Shown here: positions 9,087 through 15,721 of the stretch, piece after piece | Numbering within the stretch: position 1 is the first letter of the stretch | Layout of the letters: each line of letters opens with the position of its first letter | NCBI RefSeq assembly: GCF_003610785.1 | Contig: NZ_RAQQ01000011.1 | Span: 1 to 64,000, forward strand | Direction: 5' to 3' | DNA length: 64,000 nt | DNA from: Micromonospora globbae | Lineage (GTDB): Bacteria > Actinomycetota > Actinomycetes > Mycobacteriales > Micromonosporaceae | Made by a program: the position numbers and the translations under genes | Notes under the pieces: generated by a model | Told to the model about the DNA's origin: nothing | The model's input: only the letters and a program-made list of their open reading frames with translations | The model's database searches: none

Positions 9087-10160
9087 TCAGCCGGTGGTCG
9101 TACAGGAGACGGGGGCCGGCACCGGGTTGGCGCCGGTCCAGGTGCCGAGGAATCCGAACGTGGTGCTCGCTCCCGGCGCGAGGGCGCCGTTGTAGCCGAC
9201 GTTGCGCGCCGTGACCAGCGTCCCGTCGGTCTCGACCGTGGCGTTCCACGTGGAGCTGACGCGCTGACCGTCGCCGTAGCGCCAGCTCACCGACCAACCC
9301 CGGGTGGCCGAGCCGCCGGCGGTCACCTGCACCTCCGCCTGGAAGCCGCCGGCCCACTGGCCGGTGACGCGGTACGTCGCCGTGCAGGCGCCGGCCGGCG
9401 GCGGCGTGGTGGGCGGGGGAGTGGTGGGCGGCGGCGTCGTCGGGGGCGGCGTGGTGGGCGGCGGCGTGGATCCGCCCGAGAAGTCGACGTCGCTGCACAG
9501 GTAGTACGACTGGTCCAGGTGGCTGGCCTGCCAGATGGTGTAGACGACGTGCCGGCCGGTGCGCCCCGGCGCGTTCGCCGGGATCTCGATCGACACGCCG
9601 CCGGTCTCCTGCTTCCACTGCGACGCCGGGGTGTTGCCGATCTGGCCGACCAGTTCCAGGTCGTCCCAGCCGAGGGGCTCGGTCAGCGCGTCGAAGCCCT
9701 GCCGGGTCACGTACACCCGGATGTAGTCGGCGCCGTGGCTGGCCTGGTCGAACAGGCGAACGCGGAAGCTGTTCGCGACCGGGGTGGTCTTCCAGGCGCC
9801 GACCGCGTCGAGCGCGTTGTACCGGCCGCCCTCGGTGCGGCCACCGCTGCACAGCTGGCCGTCGGGGATGGCCGCCTGGTGGTTGCCGGCGACACCCTCG
9901 CGGAACAGGCCGTTCCAGTTCCACATGGCGTTCGGGTTGGCCTGCCAGGCCTGCCAGCACATCGGGTCCTCGGTGGCCATCCGCGGGTTCTGGAAGTCGC
10001 TGCCCCACCGTTGCCAGCAGCCGTAGTTGCGCGAGGCGGGGTCGACCACGGAACCGTGCGCGGAGACGGGGTTGGCCAGGGCCGTGGTGAGCAGGAGGAC
10101 GGCGGCCGCCGCGACGGCGAGCGGCCACAGGACACGTGGTGATCGGAATGGAGTGGACAC
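9087..10160 (-). CDS. Secreted AA10 lytic polysaccharide monooxygenase with CBM2 (cellulose type)
   Basis: This 357-residue secreted copper enzyme is predicted to cleave crystalline cellulose oxidatively. A signal peptide ends at SA-H, so His35 becomes the mature N-terminus. With His142 (DQASHGADYI) it forms the copper histidine brace. The segment MCWQAWQANPNAMWNWNGLF is characteristic of the cellulose-active AA10 branch as I recall it. A (PPPTT)n linker at about 235-257 joins a C-terminal CBM2 of about 100 residues (WSVSWRYGDG, TARNVGYNGALAPG). The start is the GTG at 10160. The gene is monocistronic. A weak half match to the CebR box upstream (GCTCCCA near 10282) is not convincing. Confidence 0.94.
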   Translation of the reverse strand: MSTPFRSPRVLWPLAVAAAAVLLLTTALANPVSAHGSVVDPASRNYGCWQRWGSDFQNPRMATEDPMCWQAWQANPNAMWNWNGLFREGVAGNHQAAIPDGQLCSGGRTEGGRYNALDAVGAWKTTPVANSFRVRLFDQASHGADYIRVYVTRQGFDALTEPLGWDDLELVGQIGNTPASQWKQETGGVSIEIPANAPGRTGRHVVYTIWQASHLDQSYYLCSDVDFSGGSTPPPTTPPPTTPPPTTPPPTTPPPAGACTATYRVTGQWAGGFQAEVQVTAGGSATRGWSVSWRYGDGQRVSSTWNATVETDGTLVTARNVGYNGALAPGASTTFGFLGTWTGANPVPAPVSCTTTG

Positions 10161-10287
10161 AGGGGCCCCCGGGGGGAAGAGGTCGAACGACGACGGCGCC
10201 CGGACGGCCGGGAGTTGCCCCTCCCGTACCCGTGCTCGCGCGGCTACTAGCGCCGGCTCCGCTCAGGAGGCTCCCATATCGATCGGC

Positions 10288-10743
10288 CTACGTCAATGCA
10301 TTGCCCGGGCGGCGCATCGGGACGTGCGGGATGCCGTCCTCGACGAACTCGGGGCCGGCGACCGCGAAGCCGTGGCGGGCGTAGAAGCCGACGAGGTGCG
10401 ACTGCGCGTCCAGCACGCAGGGCCGCTCGCCCACCACGGCCAGCGCCTCGGCCATCAGCCGGCCGGCATGCCCGGCACCCCGGGCCCGCGGCGCCACCAC
10501 CACCCGGCCGATCCGGGCGACGCCGCCCGGATCGGCCAGGATCCGCAGGTACGCCAGGGGCGCCTCGCCGTCGGTGAGCCACAGGTGCCGGGTGCCGGGC
10601 TCGACGTCGCGGCCGTCGAGTTCCGGGTACGGGCAGTTCTGCTCGACCACGAACACGTCGATCCGCAGCTTGAGCAGGTCGTGGAACGTGCGGGTGGTCA
10701 GGTCCGCGAACGCGGCGGTGCGGACCTCGATCGTCTGCGGCAT
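10288..10743 (-). CDS. ElaA-type GNAT acetyltransferase
   Basis: This 151-residue GNAT protein resembles the ElaA subgroup: the N-terminal FHDLLKLRIDVFVVEQNCPY segment is the subgroup hallmark. It is followed by the motif A loop RARGAGHAGRLMAEAL and the end YARHGFAVAGPEFVEDGIPH. The substrate is unknown. The ATG at 10743 lies inside the 3' end of the upstream EamA gene (46-bp overlap), so the two are probably translated from one mRNA by coupling. Confidence 0.9.
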   Translation of the reverse strand: MPQTIEVRTAAFADLTTRTFHDLLKLRIDVFVVEQNCPYPELDGRDVEPGTRHLWLTDGEAPLAYLRILADPGGVARIGRVVVAPRARGAGHAGRLMAEALAVVGERPCVLDAQSHLVGFYARHGFAVAGPEFVEDGIPHVPMRRPGNALT

Positions 10744-11699
10744 CCTGCGATCGTAGGTTCCGGCACCGTGGGCGTCAGGTACGTGGCGGCCACGGCCGTG
10801 AGCAGCAGCACTCCGCCGACGATCACGGGCAGCGGCAGAGGCTCGCCGAGCAGCGCGACGGCGAGCGCCGCGGCGGTCAGCGGTTCCGCCAGGGTGACCA
10901 CCGCGGCGACGCTGCCCTCGGTGGTCCGGAGCCCGGCGTAGAACAGCCCGTACGCCACCGCGGTGGTGACCACCCCGAGGTGCAGCAGCAGCGCCACGAC
11001 GTCGGGCCGCGCCGGCACGGCCAGCCCGGCGGTCAGGGCGACGGGTGCGAGGGCCAGCGCGCCGATCGCGGTGGAGAGGGTGGTGAGTGCCATCGGCGCG
11101 GTGCGTCGGGACACGTGCCGGCTCACGAGGGTCGTGGCGGCGTACCCGAGACCGGACCCGGCCGCCGCGAGCAGTCCCAGCAGGGGGCGGGGCGCCGCCG
11201 AGGTGGGTTCCGCCGAGGCCCCGGTGATCAGGGCGAGGCCGGCAACCGCGGCCGCGAGGGTGGCCACCCGCAGCCGCCCGGGCAACCGGCGGGCGCGGAC
11301 GGACTCCCAGGCGGCGGCGAGCACCGGGGCCAGGCCGAGGCTTACGACGGTGGCCACGCCGACGCCGGCGAGCGCCACGGCGGCGAAGTACAGCGCCTGG
11401 TACAGGCCGAGCCCGATCCCGGTGGCCAGGAGCGGCAGCGGTGCGGCGCGTACCGCGGCGAGCGTCTGCCGCAGCCGCGGCGCCATGACCGCCGTCAGGA
11501 CGAGCGCGGCGATCGCCAGGCGGTAGAAGCCGATGCCGACCGGGCTCAGGCCGGTGCTGTCGTGGACGGCGTGTACGACGACGCCGGTGGTGCCCCACAG
11601 CACCCCGGCGACGGTGATCTGGATCAGGCCCGCGCGGGCGGGCGAGGCAGGCGTGACCGGCGCCGGACGCAGGGTCGGCGCGGTAGGGGAAGCGGGCAT
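10698..11699 (-). CDS. EamA/DMT family transporter
   Basis: This 333-residue integral membrane protein has about ten predicted helices and the two internal EamA repeats (IQITVAGVLWGTTGVVV in the first, GLLAAAGSGLGYAATTLVSR in the second). It belongs to the drug/metabolite transporter superfamily, which exports amino acids, metabolites or drugs; the substrate is not predictable. The start at 11699 follows a GGAG box that is part of an inverted repeat (11702-11752), which could modulate translation. Its 3' end overlaps the ElaA gene. The last 20 residues are Arg/Ser-rich and look like read-through of the overlap. Confidence 0.9.
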   Translation of the reverse strand: MPASPTAPTLRPAPVTPASPARAGLIQITVAGVLWGTTGVVVHAVHDSTGLSPVGIGFYRLAIAALVLTAVMAPRLRQTLAAVRAAPLPLLATGIGLGLYQALYFAAVALAGVGVATVVSLGLAPVLAAAWESVRARRLPGRLRVATLAAAVAGLALITGASAEPTSAAPRPLLGLLAAAGSGLGYAATTLVSRHVSRRTAPMALTTLSTAIGALALAPVALTAGLAVPARPDVVALLLHLGVVTTAVAYGLFYAGLRTTEGSVAAVVTLAEPLTAAALAVALLGEPLPLPVIVGGVLLLTAVAATYLTPTVPEPTIAGCRRRSRSAPPRSRT

Positions 11700-11701
11700 G
11701 T

Positions 11702-11752
11702 GTGCGCTCCGAAGGTGGGCCGCTGACGGGGGACGACGTCGGCGGAGCGCAC
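11702..11752 (-). promoter_or_regulatory. Inverted repeat covering the EamA ribosome binding site
   Basis: GTGCGCTCCG at 11702-11711 and CGGAGCGCAC at 11743-11752 are perfect 10-bp complements separated by 31 nt. On the minus-strand mRNA the proximal arm contains the GGAG used by the EamA gene, so the hairpin could hide the site. A metabolite- or drug-responsive leader is possible but not shown; it matches no riboswitch class that I can recognise. Confidence 0.4.
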
Positions 11753-11871
11753 GGCGGGGTGGCCGAGCCGGGTCAACCGGTCGGCGTGGGGCGGCGCGCT
11801 CCGGTCAGGAGCGCGGGGGAGGCAGAACGCCCGGGAACGGCCGCATGGCACGACCGTACCGTAGGCCGCCG

Positions 11872-12132
11872 TCAGGCCGGCCGTACGCCCACGGCGTCGC
11901 GGATCTCCGCGCCCTGCGCGCCCTCGACGGCGCGGGCGCAGTGCCCGCTGCAGAAGAAGCGGCCGTTGACCTCGACCCCGTGCCCGGCGATCTTGATCTG
12001 GCAGTGCTCGCAGATGGGCGCCATCCGGTGGATCGCGCACTCGAAGCTGTCGAAGGTGTGCGTGTCCCCGCTGACCGTCCGCACCTCGAACGCCATCCAG
12101 TAGTCGTTGCCGCAGACCTCGCAGGTCGCCAT
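11872..12132 (-). CDS. Small Cys-rich metal-binding protein (metallothionein-like annotation)
   Basis: This 86-residue protein carries seven cysteines in zinc-ribbon-like pairs: CEVCG at residues 4-7, FEC near 32, CEHC at 41-44, and FFCSGHC near 61-65. Several histidines are interspersed (DSFECAIHRMAP, AGHGVE). I recall homologues in actinobacteria annotated as prokaryotic metallothionein, but the spacing is more like two treble-clef or zinc-ribbon sites than a metal sponge. It probably binds zinc in the cytoplasm; the role is unknown. It is transcribed divergently from the CBM48-like gene. Confidence 0.75.
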   Translation of the reverse strand: MATCEVCGNDYWMAFEVRTVSGDTHTFDSFECAIHRMAPICEHCQIKIAGHGVEVNGRFFCSGHCARAVEGAQGAEIRDAVGVRPA

Positions 12133-12290
12133 GGGAACCCCCCGGTATCGCCGACAGTTGCTCCCAGGGTGCGGCAGGGCGGAGCCCCCTCGGGTCCGAA
12201 TGCGCCATCGGCCTCTACCCGGCGGCGTGTCGGCTCCGGCGTGTCGCCCGTTATGGCTGGTAGACCGCCCCGAGCCCCTGGAGGTGTTCC

Positions 12291-12566
12291 GTGATCAAGC
12301 GCAGCAAGCTCTTCGGAAACCAGACCCGCGTGACCTTCTGCCTCCCCCGGGACACGCCCCCGGGGGCGGTGAGCGTCGTGGGCTGCTTCAACGGGTGGGA
12401 GCCCGGCCGGCACGAGCTGGTACCGCGGCGCGACGGCACCCGCACGGTCACGGTGCGGCTCGCGCCGGGGGAGTACCGCTTCCGCTACCTGGCCACCGGC
12501 GGGGTCTGGCTCGACGACGACACGGCCGACCGGGTGGACGAGCAGGGCTGCGTGCTCGTGGTGTGA
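12291..12566 (+). CDS. Small CBM48/AMPK-type glycogen-binding-like protein
   Basis: This 91-residue protein is a stand-alone isoamylase-N (CBM48/AMPK beta) immunoglobulin-like domain. It shows VTFCLPRDTPPGAVSVVGCF followed by NGWEPGRHELVPR, then APGEYRFRYLATGGVWLDDD. The FNGW and GEYRFRY elements are those that contact alpha-glucans in the family. No catalytic domain is attached. It starts at a GTG at 12291 with GGAGGT six bases upstream. Similar solitary domains occur widely in bacteria; a role in glycogen association or regulation is inferred. Confidence 0.88.
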   Translation: MIKRSKLFGNQTRVTFCLPRDTPPGAVSVVGCFNGWEPGRHELVPRRDGTRTVTVRLAPGEYRFRYLATGGVWLDDDTADRVDEQGCVLVV

Positions 12567-12668
12567 GGCATCCAGGCATGCCGATGACTTTATTGATAGA
12601 GGTCTTTACTGTTAACAAACTTTAAATTATGTTGGTGGCATCGTCCCCCAGGTTGCGGAGGTGCCACC
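12567..12668 (+). promoter_or_regulatory. A+T-rich promoter/operator region of the chitin-type LPMO gene
   Basis: This is one of the most A+T-rich patches in the window (roughly 12585-12632). It contains TTAACAAACTTTAAATTA at 12612-12629, an imperfect palindrome around GTTAAC. From memory it resembles an AT-rich box (TTAGnAAACTTTCCTAA-like) in front of many Micromonospora and Streptomyces carbohydrate-active enzyme genes. A GGAGGTG ribosome binding site follows at about 12656. It probably holds the -10 region and a regulator site for the LPMO gene. Confidence 0.55.
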
Positions 12669-13409
12669 ATGCGTCGAAGAGTCACCATCCCGATCGTGGC
12701 GGCGGGCGCCGTCGTCTCCTCGCTCGCCGTCGCGGCGCCCGCCCAGGCGCACGGCTACGTTTCGTCGCCACCGAGCCGGCAGGCGCTCTGCGCGCAGAAC
12801 CGGGTCCCGGACTGCGGCCAGATCAAGTACGAGCCGCAGAGCGTCGAGGGGCCGAAGGGGCTGCGCAACTGCCACGCCAACATCGCCCACTTCGCCGTCC
12901 TCAACGACGACAGCCGGGGCTGGCCGGCCACGTCGGTCGGCAGCACGGTGACCTTCACCTGGATCAACACCGCCCGGCACGCCACCAGCAACTGGGAGTA
13001 CTACATCGGCAACACCCGGGTCGCCGTCTTCAACGGCAACGGCCAGCAGCCCGGCGCCACCGTCACCCACACGGTGAACCTGAGCGGCTGGTCGGGCCGG
13101 CAGAAGGTCCTCGCGATCTGGAACATCGCCGACACCGCGAACGCGTTCTACTCCTGCGTCGACCTGCAGATCGGCGGCGGTGGCCCCGGACCCAGCCCGA
13201 CACCGACCACCTCGCCCACCCCGCGGCCGACGCCGACGACGAGCCCCACCACGCCACCCCCGGCGGGCGGCACCTGGACGGTGGGCCGCGCCTACCAGGT
13301 CGGTGACCAGGTGACCTACGGCGGTGCGACCTACCGCTGCCGGCAGGCGCACACCGCCATCACCGGCTGGGAGCCGCCGAACGTGCCGGCGCTGTGGAGC
13401 CAGGTCTGA
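12669..13409 (+). CDS. Secreted AA10 lytic polysaccharide monooxygenase with CBM5/12 (chitin type)
   Basis: This 246-residue secreted enzyme has a signal peptide ending AQA-H, so His28 becomes the mature N-terminus. The second copper ligand is His104 (INTARHATSNWEYY). The short catalytic domain (about 28-170) with HGYVSSPPSRQALC and NIAHFAVLNDDSRGW is of the CBP21-like, chitin-active type. A Thr/Pro linker (about 175-200) leads to a C-terminal CBM5/12 of about 45 residues (WTVGRAYQVGDQVTYGGATY). It probably oxidises chitin. It complements the cellulose-type LPMO 2.5 kb away. It starts at the ATG at 12669 with a GGAGGTG site. Confidence 0.94.
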   Translation: MRRRVTIPIVAAGAVVSSLAVAAPAQAHGYVSSPPSRQALCAQNRVPDCGQIKYEPQSVEGPKGLRNCHANIAHFAVLNDDSRGWPATSVGSTVTFTWINTARHATSNWEYYIGNTRVAVFNGNGQQPGATVTHTVNLSGWSGRQKVLAIWNIADTANAFYSCVDLQIGGGGPGPSPTPTTSPTPRPTPTTSPTTPPPAGGTWTVGRAYQVGDQVTYGGATYRCRQAHTAITGWEPPNVPALWSQV

Positions 13410-13483
13410 CGGTACGGGCGCGGCCGGTGCCCCGACGCCGCGCCGCGCCCCCGTACCCCTGCCCGTCCCGTCCGGAGACCCGC

Positions 13484-14053
13484 GTGACCCGGCTGACCGT
13501 CCCACTCGTCGCCCTGCTGCTGGCCGCCGGGTGCGCCGCCGGCCCGGCCGTGTCGCCCCCGGCGTCCGGGGCCGCGTCCCCGTCGGCGCCCGCGGCGTCC
13601 CCGGCCGCGTTGAGCGGGGTCGACCGGCTGTTCCTGACCATGATGGTGGCGCACGTCGAGCAGACCCTGGAGATCGTCCGGCTGACCCGCGACCGGATCA
13701 CCGACCCCGAGCTGCGGACGCTCGTCGCCGCCGTCGGCGCGACCGAGACCGACGAGCTGGCGACCATGCGCACCTGGTTGGGGAACGCCGGTCCGGACCC
13801 GGCGAGCCGGCACGACCACTCCGGCCACGGCGTGTCCGCCGCCGACCTCGCCCGGCTGCGCGACGCCACCGGCCCCGAGGTCGACGCGGCGCTGCGGGAG
13901 GTGCTCGGCGCCCACCAGCGCGCGGCGGCCGACCTGGCCCGCGCGCATCTCGACGTCGGCACCGACGAGCGGGTGCGTGACCTCGCCCGGCGCATCGAAC
14001 AGTCCCGCAGCGCCGAGGTGCGGCTCATGACCGGGCAGCCCGCCGGCCGGTAG
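13484..14053 (+). CDS. DUF305 domain lipoprotein
   Basis: This 189-residue lipoprotein has a signal peptide with lipobox LAAGC, Cys17, followed by an Ala/Ser/Pro linker. It then has a helical DUF305 region: FLTMMVAHVEQTLEIVRL at about 48-66, and a second half beginning DATGPEVDAALREVLGAHQR. In the family the first helix normally reads MixHHxxA. Here the double His is reduced to AH, while an added DHSGHG segment provides other histidines. DUF305 proteins are ferritin-like helical bundles often linked to copper or envelope stress. I chose the GTG at 13484 because GGAG lies six bases upstream and the signal peptide begins there. Confidence 0.82.
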   Translation: MTRLTVPLVALLLAAGCAAGPAVSPPASGAASPSAPAASPAALSGVDRLFLTMMVAHVEQTLEIVRLTRDRITDPELRTLVAAVGATETDELATMRTWLGNAGPDPASRHDHSGHGVSAADLARLRDATGPEVDAALREVLGAHQRAAADLARAHLDVGTDERVRDLARRIEQSRSAEVRLMTGQPAGR

Positions 14054-14107
14054 GCGTGCCCGGGGTAGGCGTGCCTGGTGGTGGGCGTGCCCGCCGGTAG
14101 GCGTGCC
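14049..14107 (+). repeat. Four short tandem repeats of GTAGGCGTGCC
   Basis: Four copies of a G-GTAGGCGTGCC-like word (one reads GTGGGCGTGCC) recur every 15-16 bp from the stop codon of the DUF305 gene to just before the msrB stop. They fill the convergent intergenic gap. They do not form an obvious hairpin among themselves. Confidence 0.7.
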
Positions 14108-14117
14108 GGCCGCGGGC

Positions 14118-14522
14118 TCAGCGGGGTTCGAGCCGGATGGAGAGCGAGTTGACGCAGTGCCGGGTGTCCTTCGGGGTGAAACCCTCACCGCGGAACACGT
14201 GCCCGAGATGGCTGTCACACCGGGCGCAGCGGATCTCCGTACGCACCATGCCGAGGCTGCGGTCCTCGATCTCCTTCACCCGCCCCGGGATGGCGTCGTC
14301 GAAGCTCGGCCAGCCGCAGTGCGAGTCGAACTTGGTGTCGCTGGCGAAGAGTTCGAGGCCGCACGCCCGGCAGTGGTAGACCCCGGGGGTCTTGGTGTTG
14401 ACGTACTCCCCGGTCCACGGGCGTTCGGTGCCGGCCTCCCGCAGCACCCGGAACTCCTCCGGGGTCAGCCGGACGCGCCACTCGTCCTCGGTGCGGGGCA
14501 GTTCGGTGTCGTCGAGACTCAC
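14118..14522 (-). CDS. msrB: Peptide-methionine (R)-S-oxide reductase MsrB
   Basis: This 134-residue cytosolic enzyme reduces R-methionine sulfoxide in proteins. All family features are present: structural zinc cysteines C51/C54 (CRAC) and C99/C102 (CARC), the catalytic C123 in RHCVNSLSI, the candidate resolving C69 in SHCGWPSF, and the HLGHVF active-site histidines. The length is normal. It starts at the GTG at 14522, only 47 bp from the divergent LigD-type polymerase start, so the two promoters must overlap. Confidence 0.96.
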   Translation of the reverse strand: MSLDDTELPRTEDEWRVRLTPEEFRVLREAGTERPWTGEYVNTKTPGVYHCRACGLELFASDTKFDSHCGWPSFDDAIPGRVKEIEDRSLGMVRTEIRCARCDSHLGHVFRGEGFTPKDTRHCVNSLSIRLEPR

Positions 14523-14569
14523 CCGTCAACGGTACGTCGGACGTCGCACGCGTCGCATATGGTCGCCTG

Positions 14570-15598
14570 ATGGGTGGCACCACGAAGGCAACGGTCACCG
14601 AGGTCGAGGTGGCCGGCCGCACCGTCCGCCTCAGCAGCCCCGACCGGGTGATCTTCCCCCAGCGAGGCTTCACGAAGGCCGACGTCTTCCACTACTACCT
14701 GGCGGTGGGCGACGGGATCATGCGCGCCCTGCGCGACCGGCCCACCACGTTGCAGCGGTTCCCCGAGGGCATCGAGGGGGAGGCGTTCTTCTCCAAGCGC
14801 GTACCGGCCCGGGGCGTGCCGCCCTGGGTGTCGACCGCCCAGATCACCTTCCCGAGCGGGCGGACGGCCGCCGAGCTCTGCCCCACCGACCTGGCCCACG
14901 TGGCGTGGGCCGCCCAGATGGGCACTGTCGTGTTCCACCCCTGGCCGGTACGCGCCGCCGACACCGACAGTCCCGACGAGCTGCGCGTCGACCTCGACCC
15001 GCAGCCCGGCACCGACTTCGCCGACGCCGCGGCGGCCGCCGGTGAGCTGCGTGCCCTTCTCGCCGAACTCGGCGTCACGGGCTGGCCGAAGACTTCCGGC
15101 GGCCGGGGTGTGCACGTCTACCTGCGCATCCAACCCCGGTGGACGTTCGTCGAGGTGCGTCGGGCCACCATCGCCCTGGCACGGGAACTCGAACGGCGCC
15201 GGCCCGACCTGGTCACCACCTCCTGGTGGAAGGAGGAGCGGGGCACCCGCGTCTTCGTCGACTTCAACCAGATGGCCCGCGACCGCACGATCGCGTGCGC
15301 GTACTCGCTGCGCGCCAACGCCCGGGCCACCGTCTCGACCCCGGTCACCTGGGAAGAGCTGCCCGACGTGGACCCGGACGACTTCGACCTGGCCACCGTC
15401 CCCGGCCGGCTCGCCGAGCGGGGCGACCCGCACGCCGGCATCGACGACGAGGCGTGGGACATCACGCCGCTGCTGGAGTGGGCCGAACGCGACGCGGCCG
15501 CCGGCCAGGGCGACATGCCGTACCCGCCCGACCACCCGAAGATGCCCGGCGAGCCGAAGCGCGTCCAGCCCTCCCGGGACCGCGACCGCCCCCGGTGA
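14570..15598 (+). CDS. LigD-type polymerase (PrimPol) domain protein
   Basis: This 342-residue stand-alone archaeo-eukaryotic primase-like polymerase is of the kind fused in LigD or split as PolD/LigD-Pol. It fills gaps with ribonucleotides during non-homologous end joining. The metal-binding DxD is in ELRVDLDPQPG and the third acidic residue in RVFVDFNQMARD. The SGGRGVHVYLRI stretch forms the nucleotide-binding centre. SSPDRVIFPQRGFTKADV at the N-terminus is typical. No ligase or phosphoesterase domain is attached. A separate LigC-type ligase lies 12 kb downstream and no Ku gene is in the window. It is divergent from msrB. Confidence 0.93.
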   Translation: MGGTTKATVTEVEVAGRTVRLSSPDRVIFPQRGFTKADVFHYYLAVGDGIMRALRDRPTTLQRFPEGIEGEAFFSKRVPARGVPPWVSTAQITFPSGRTAAELCPTDLAHVAWAAQMGTVVFHPWPVRAADTDSPDELRVDLDPQPGTDFADAAAAAGELRALLAELGVTGWPKTSGGRGVHVYLRIQPRWTFVEVRRATIALARELERRRPDLVTTSWWKEERGTRVFVDFNQMARDRTIACAYSLRANARATVSTPVTWEELPDVDPDDFDLATVPGRLAERGDPHAGIDDEAWDITPLLEWAERDAAAGQGDMPYPPDHPKMPGEPKRVQPSRDRDRPR

Positions 15599-15721
15599 AC
15601 CCGAGGCCGGCCGGCGTTCCTCCGTCCACTCGGTAACGATCAAGTAACGGGCGGAACCTTTTCCACCCCGTGACCCCTTTCCCTGGGCGTTCGGCCCGAG
15701 GGGGCCAGGGGAGGGCGTCGG

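Noticed and set aside
10260..10287. CebR box upstream of the cellulose-type LPMO
   Set aside because: Only the right half GCTCCCA matches the operator; the left half has several mismatches.
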